Assembly (NCBI GenBank): GCA_031263295.1 | Contig: JAISGC010000026.1 | Span: forward strand, 1 to 7,374 | DNA from: Rickettsiales bacterium | Lineage (GTDB): Bacteria > Pseudomonadota > Alphaproteobacteria > Rs-D84 | DNA: 7,374 nt | Direction: 5' to 3' | The notes under the pieces: model-generated | Databases searched by the model: none | Seen by the model: only the letters and a program-made list of their open reading frames with translations | Told to the model about the DNA's origin: nothing | Position numbers and translations under genes: made by a program | In this document: piece by piece, positions 5,765 to 7,374 of the stretch | How positions within the stretch are numbered: the stretch's first letter is position 1 | Layout: the number at the start of each line of letters is the position of its first letter

Positions 5765-6649
5765 TTAACAAAACTCCAACACGCGGATGCGGGCGGAGAG
5801 GTCTTTGTAAGACCGGATAAAGCGGCGGCCGGATGCGGCGAAGATTTTTTTCACAGCGGCGGCCTGCCCCGCTCCGATTTCAACAAACAATGTCATCCCG
5901 CGGCTCGACCGCGGGCCCCAGGTAGACATTGGCGAGCGAAGCGAGCACATAGGCGCAATACTTTTTGCAATCTCGCGATAAAACTTCAACCCATCCGCGC
6001 CGCCATAGAGCGCCATCTTCGGATCAAACGACGCGCCGATGTTTATCTTTTCGCCCGGCCTTATATAAGGAGGATTCGCGACGATAATAAGCTCTGCCTG
6101 GTGGGGCGTGCTTTGATGAAGCACGCCGTCGCCGCGAAGCGGCGAGTTATTGTCCGGCTTCGCCGGACGGCGTTTTTTATCAAAAAACGCCCCACCAGGC
6201 TGTGCAAAACTTCCGCGGCGGATTTCAACGCGGCCCGCCAGCCCAAGCGCGCGGACATTTTTTCGCGCCACCCTGCGCGCCCGCCAAGATTTGTCGACGC
6301 CGACGCCCACGGCCCCCGGAATATTTTTAACAATCGCGCAGACCAGACATCCGGTCCCGGTTCCAAGGTCCAGAATCGTGGTTCGCGGTTCGCGGTTCGC
6401 GATTCGTAAAACTGCGTCAACGAGCGTCTCGCTGTCGGGCCGCGGGTCAAGGGTCGCCCGCGTCGTCGCAAACTTCAACCCGTAAAACCACTTCCAGCCG
6501 ATAATCTTCGCGACCGGCATTCCGCGCCGCAAGGCCCGTCGGATTTGCCACGCATTCCACCAGCGCAAGTGCCCGCTTTCCGCGACGATTTTCACATCGC
6601 GCGCGGCGGCCGCGCCGGATAAAAACCTAAATACTTGCGAACTGGTCAT
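5765..6649 (-). CDS. prmC: Release-factor glutamine N5-methyltransferase PrmC (HemK), with in-frame repeat inserts
   Basis: PrmC methylates the Gln of the GGQ motif in release factors RF1 and RF2, using S-adenosylmethionine, in the cytosol. Visible landmarks in 294 aa: LDPRPDSE (67-74, family LxPRPDTE), motif I ILDLGTGTG (92-100), acidic motif II VGVDK (116-120), catalytic NPPY (192-195), PKMALYGGADGLKFYREI (210-227) and VEIGAGQ (256-262). The N-terminal helical domain appears about 20 residues shorter than in E. coli. Two stretches have no counterpart in the family as I know it: 151-185, wholly encoded by a 105-bp palindromic element between the motif III region and NPPY, and about 234-253, encoded by a second repeat-like stretch where LxPGG normally stands. 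A heptamer repeat encodes part of the linker before motif I. All catalytic motifs survive, so the enzyme may be active, but this is unproven. ATG 6649 has no ribosome site and fits a near-leaderless transcript. Confidence 0.93.
   Translation of the reverse strand: MTSSQVFRFLSGAAAARDVKIVAESGHLRWWNAWQIRRALRRGMPVAKIIGWKWFYGLKFATTRATLDPRPDSETLVDAVLRIANREPRTTILDLGTGTGCLVCAIVKNIPGAVGVGVDKSWRARRVARKNVRALGLAGRVEIRRGSFAQPGGAFFDKKRRPAKPDNNSPLRGDGVLHQSTPHQAELIIVANPPYIRPGEKINIGASFDPKMALYGGADGLKFYREIAKSIAPMCSLRSPMSTWGPRSSRGMTLFVEIGAGQAAAVKKIFAASGRRFIRSYKDLSARIRVLEFC
5891..5950. repeat. Repeat-like in-frame insert 2 inside prmC
   Basis: It contains a 7-bp GC stem (5897-5903 with 5909-5915, CTCGA loop), an enclosing AATGTC/GACATT pair (5889-5894 with 5925-5930) and GCGAAGC at 5936-5942. 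The core TGTCATCCCGCGGCTCGACC resembles dispersed palindromes known in Rickettsiales genomes. It encodes about residues 234-253 (MCSLRSPMSTWGPRSSRGMT), where PrmC proteins normally have a short LxPGG turn. Exact ends are uncertain. Confidence 0.65.
6091..6205. repeat. Palindromic element inserted in frame in prmC
   Basis: A perfect 13-bp arm pair (6096-6108 with 6188-6200), extendable to 18 bp with two mismatches (6091-6108 with 6188-6205), encloses four hairpins: 6107-6125 (7 bp), 6129-6145 (7 bp, GAA loop), 6152-6168 (7 bp, TTC loop) and 6171-6189 (8 bp, ATC loop). From arm to arm it spans exactly 105 bp, 35 codons, with no stop in the prmC frame. It encodes PrmC residues 151-185. The build is like the intergenic element at 2983-3161. 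Confidence 0.9.
6380..6407. repeat. Heptamer tandem repeat in prmC
   Basis: Three perfect GGTTCGC units (6380-6400) and a fourth with two differences, GATTCGT (6401-6407). It encodes ANREPRTT, the linker before SAM-binding motif I. Loss or gain of one 7-bp unit would shift the frame. Confidence 0.85.
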
Positions 6650-6663
6650 ATTTTTATTATACT
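6635..6663 (+). promoter_or_regulatory. Promoter of the M23 peptidase gene
   Basis: Plus strand: TTGCGA (6635-6640), 17-bp spacer, TATACT (6658-6663). Transcription near 6670 would leave only about 3 nt before ATG 6673. The -10 shares bases 6658-6661 with the -10 of the prmC promoter on the other strand. Confidence 0.6.
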
Positions 6664-6684
6664 GGCCGCCGCATGAAAAATCAA
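6656..6684 (-). promoter_or_regulatory. Promoter of prmC
   Basis: Minus strand: TTGATT (6679-6684), 17-bp spacer, perfect TATAAT (6656-6661). The predicted start falls at or beside the A of ATG 6649, so the prmC mRNA would be leaderless. The -35 lies inside the first codons of the divergent peptidase gene. Confidence 0.65.
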
Positions 6685-7374
6685 AACAAATTGCTGTTTA
6701 TCGTCCTCGGGGCGGCATTCCTGTCCTTGGTCGCGACCCTGGTCTGGACGCCGCGCGCGGTCGTCGCGCCGAAACACATCGAAGAAATCGCCGTCCGGTC
6801 GGGCGACACCCTGTCGTCGATTCTGCGGCCATACGACCTCTCGCCCCAGGATGTGATGGACATCGCGCAATTGTTGCGGCGCGAGGCCAAGGTGCGGAAC
6901 CTGAAAGCCGACTGCGACATCGTAAAAATCCACCGGCCCACCGAAGCAGACCCGGTGAACCGCGTCGTGATAAAGTCCGACACTTGGCGCGAAATCGAGT
7001 TCGAGAAAACAGCCGCTGGCTGGACCTGCAATCCGCGCGACATAAAAAAAGAAATAAAAATCGTCAGGAAGGACGGCGCGATCTTGGACGGCGATTCCTT
7101 CTATTCGTCGGGCATCCGGTCGGGCGTTCCCGAATCGGTTCTTGCGGACGCCTATGATTTGCTCGCGTTCGAGATGGACTTCGAGCGCGATATGCGGGCG
7201 GGCCAGCGCTTTGAGATTTTGTATGAGGAAAACTATGCCGGGCGCGAGTTCGTCGACACCGGCGCCATCATCGCGATTTTATTCGACGCAGGCGGCCGCC
7301 GCGGCAATATTAAAATGTATCGGTTCAATCGCGACGACGGGCGCTCCGGTTATTACGACGAGATGGGCGGCGGC
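6673..7374 (+). CDS. M23-family murein peptidase, N-terminal part (runs off window)
   Basis: An open frame of 234 codons that continues past the window edge. It starts MKNQNKLLFIVLGAAFLSLV: a basic start and a hydrophobic segment (7-25), a signal anchor or signal peptide placing it in the periplasm. Residues 37-88 look like a LysM/OapA-type domain (VRSGDTLSSIL). Residues about 147-190, with SGVPESVLADAYDLLAFEMD and RAGQRFEILYEE, match the second domain found before the catalytic domain in MepM/YebA- and Csd3-like peptidases, which cut peptide cross-links of peptidoglycan. The zinc-binding HxxxD and HxH motifs would lie beyond 7374 and are not seen, so activity cannot be judged. The start lacks a ribosome site; a promoter three bases upstream suggests leaderless translation. 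It is divergent from prmC with a 23-bp gap. Confidence 0.88.
   Translation, partial: MKNQNKLLFIVLGAAFLSLVATLVWTPRAVVAPKHIEEIAVRSGDTLSSILRPYDLSPQDVMDIAQLLRREAKVRNLKADCDIVKIHRPTEADPVNRVVIKSDTWREIEFEKTAAGWTCNPRDIKKEIKIVRKDGAILDGDSFYSSGIRSGVPESVLADAYDLLAFEMDFERDMRAGQRFEILYEENYAGREFVDTGAIIAILFDAGGRRGNIKMYRFNRDDGRSGYYDEMGGG

Noticed and set aside
4956..5768. 270-aa Arg/Gly-rich plus-strand ORF antisense to the 792-aa gene
   Set aside because: It is a shadow of the GC-rich Ala/Arg coding region with no start signals; the minus-strand protein has a signal peptide and ordered Cys pattern.
5700..5771. N-terminal extension of the 792-aa protein to ATG 5771 (816 aa)
   Set aside because: The extension contains the promoter and ribosome site of the gene and would bury the signal peptide; ATG 5699 is far better.
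6091..6205. Frameshift or pseudogene call for prmC because of the palindrome
   Set aside because: The frame stays open and all SAM-binding and NPPY motifs are present on both sides, so an in-frame insertion is the better reading.

Overview
The window looks like chromosomal DNA of a GC-rich Gram-negative bacterium, most likely an uncultured alphaproteobacterium. The reasons are a lipoprotein with a C-terminal OmpA domain, an envelope-type M23 peptidase start, large signal-peptide-bearing proteins, standard stop codons including TGA, and GC-rich palindromic repeats that resemble Rickettsia palindromic elements. The placement is inferred from protein style; no rRNA gene or taxonomic marker search supports it.

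Layout. Positions 63-191 (-) hold a 42-aa orphan gene with its own promoter and terminator. Positions 246-1790 (-) encode an OmpA-family lipoprotein. Positions 1791-2123 hold two divergent promoters, an (AG)20 microsatellite and a CGAGATA palindrome, which abut a Cys-rich secreted protein gene (2124-2630, +) whose natural start codon seems to have been lost. A DUF6496-like small gene follows at 2712-2867 (+). Positions 2868-3320 carry no gene but are packed with nested, modular palindromic repeats and end in a terminator. Positions 3321-5699 (-) encode a 792-aa secreted protein with an acidic segment, an arginine-rich segment and a Cys-rich part ending in two 45-aa repeats. Positions 5765-6649 (-) encode PrmC, the release-factor glutamine methyltransferase. 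A divergent M23-family peptidase starts at 6673 (+) and runs off the window.

The most striking signal is the relation between repeats and genes. A 105-bp palindromic element (exactly 35 codons) sits in frame inside prmC just before the catalytic NPPY motif. A second repeat-like insert of about 60 bp (20 codons) lies nearer its C-terminus. The inserts and the intergenic modules share a design: short GC-rich stems closed by GNA triloops, often the exact heptamer GCGAAGC. This suggests a spreading palindromic element that tolerates insertion in coding sequence, analogous to Rickettsia palindromic elements.

Regulation. Six promoter-like sites can be read, most with a 17-bp spacer and all placing the start of transcription very close to the start codon. 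The prmC and peptidase promoters face apart with overlapping -10 boxes and predict near-leaderless mRNAs. Four of the gene products (OmpA lipoprotein, two Cys-rich secreted proteins, M23 peptidase) belong to the envelope; no single pathway links all the genes.
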